NCBI RefSeq assembly: GCF_030068505.1
Contig: NZ_JAQOSO010000021.1
Span: 1 to 52,364, forward strand
Length of the DNA stretch: 52,364 bases
Direction of reading: 5' to 3'
DNA from: Roseofilum capinflatum BLCC-M114
GTDB taxonomy: Bacteria > Cyanobacteriota > Cyanobacteriia > Cyanobacteriales > Desertifilaceae
Part shown: piece by piece, positions 52,342 to 52,364 of the stretch
Position numbering within the stretch: position 1 is the stretch's first letter
How the letters are laid out: each line of letters begins with the position of its first letter
The notes under the pieces: model-generated
Told to the model about the DNA's origin: nothing
The model's input: the letters and a program-made list of their open reading frames with translations, nothing else
Database searches by the model: none
Translations under genes and position numbers: made by a program

Positions 52342-52364
52342 TTCCTAAATCTCACAATTTAGGT
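52308..52364. mobile_element. IS200/IS605-type terminal hairpins at window edge
   Basis: Starting at GTTGACATCC inside vapC there is a hairpin TCACCGCCC/GGACGGTGA (52319-52341) and a second one CCTAAAT/ATTTAGG (52344-52363). TTGACATCC followed by an ACCGCCCT hairpin is typical of ends of IS200/IS605-family elements in cyanobacteria. The transposase lies outside the window, so this is only the edge. Confidence 0.5.

Overview
The window is a piece of cyanobacterial chromosome. Evidence: petC-petA (Rieske protein and cytochrome f), a GUN4 domain, cyanobacterial families DUF3067, DUF3318, DUF1997 and DUF2232, an RNase E with the cyanobacterial arginine-rich tail, very frequent HIP1 octamers (GCGATCGC), heptamer tandem repeats and many small palindromic repeats. 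This mix resembles filamentous, Oscillatoriales-type genomes; I cannot name a species from sequence alone.

Layout. 1-8400: heptamer repeat, TetR regulator, DUF3067, petC-petA, a GUN4 protein with an IS607-like helix-turn-helix, a Tat/lipoprotein solute-binding protein, a CobT-like phosphoribosyltransferase, DUF2232 and a Crp/Fnr regulator. 8700-14350: a 900-residue acidic protein with a repeated short phenylalanine motif followed by an Hsp70/actin-like ATPase, then DUF3318 and a proline-rich exported protein. 14500-22250 is an accessory, scarred stretch: vapBC, a multi-shell palindrome, a broken WD40 gene, a possible amyloid-signalling protein, the relic 3' end of a second ABC transporter gene, a PEP-CTERM protein, an intact ABC exporter, small toxin-antitoxin-like genes, a DUF1810 fragment and a Uma2 nuclease. 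22255-24933: rne-rnhB. 24944-30700: divergent metR/metE with a MetR box, and a desaturase flanked by two related small genes. 30800-36100: a MazF-like toxin next to an attC-like site, an AbrB-family membrane protein, and a citE-SDR-prpD operon. 36200-45063: DUF1997, pheA, a LON-domain protein, the str operon (rpsL-rpsG-fusA-tuf-rpsJ), an IscA/SufA-type protein and a cupin. 45131-52364: a phosphodiester glycosidase carrying repeat-derived insertions, a frameshifted small gene, a STAND NTPase divergent from a small unknown gene plus a GTPase-DUF697 protein, a YgiT zinc finger, and a vapBC pair broken by a 23-base repeat and by what looks like an IS200/IS605 end.

How the genes work together. petC-petA form the core of the cytochrome b6f complex. 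RNase E and RNase HII serve RNA turnover. MetR probably controls metE. The str operon supplies ribosome and elongation factors. The citE-SDR-prpD operon looks like a carboxylic-acid pathway of unknown substrate. The STAND NTPase, the GTPase-DUF697 pair, the RHIM-like protein and several toxin-antitoxin remnants suggest conflict or cell-death functions with heavy turnover. The most promising undescribed candidates are the 105-residue/GTPase-DUF697 pair with its divergent STAND neighbour, the RHIM-like protein, the motif-array protein with its Hsp70-like partner, the HTH-GUN4 fusion, and the citE-SDR-prpD operon whose SDR lacks its catalytic residues. All functional statements rest on motif recognition by eye; no search was run.
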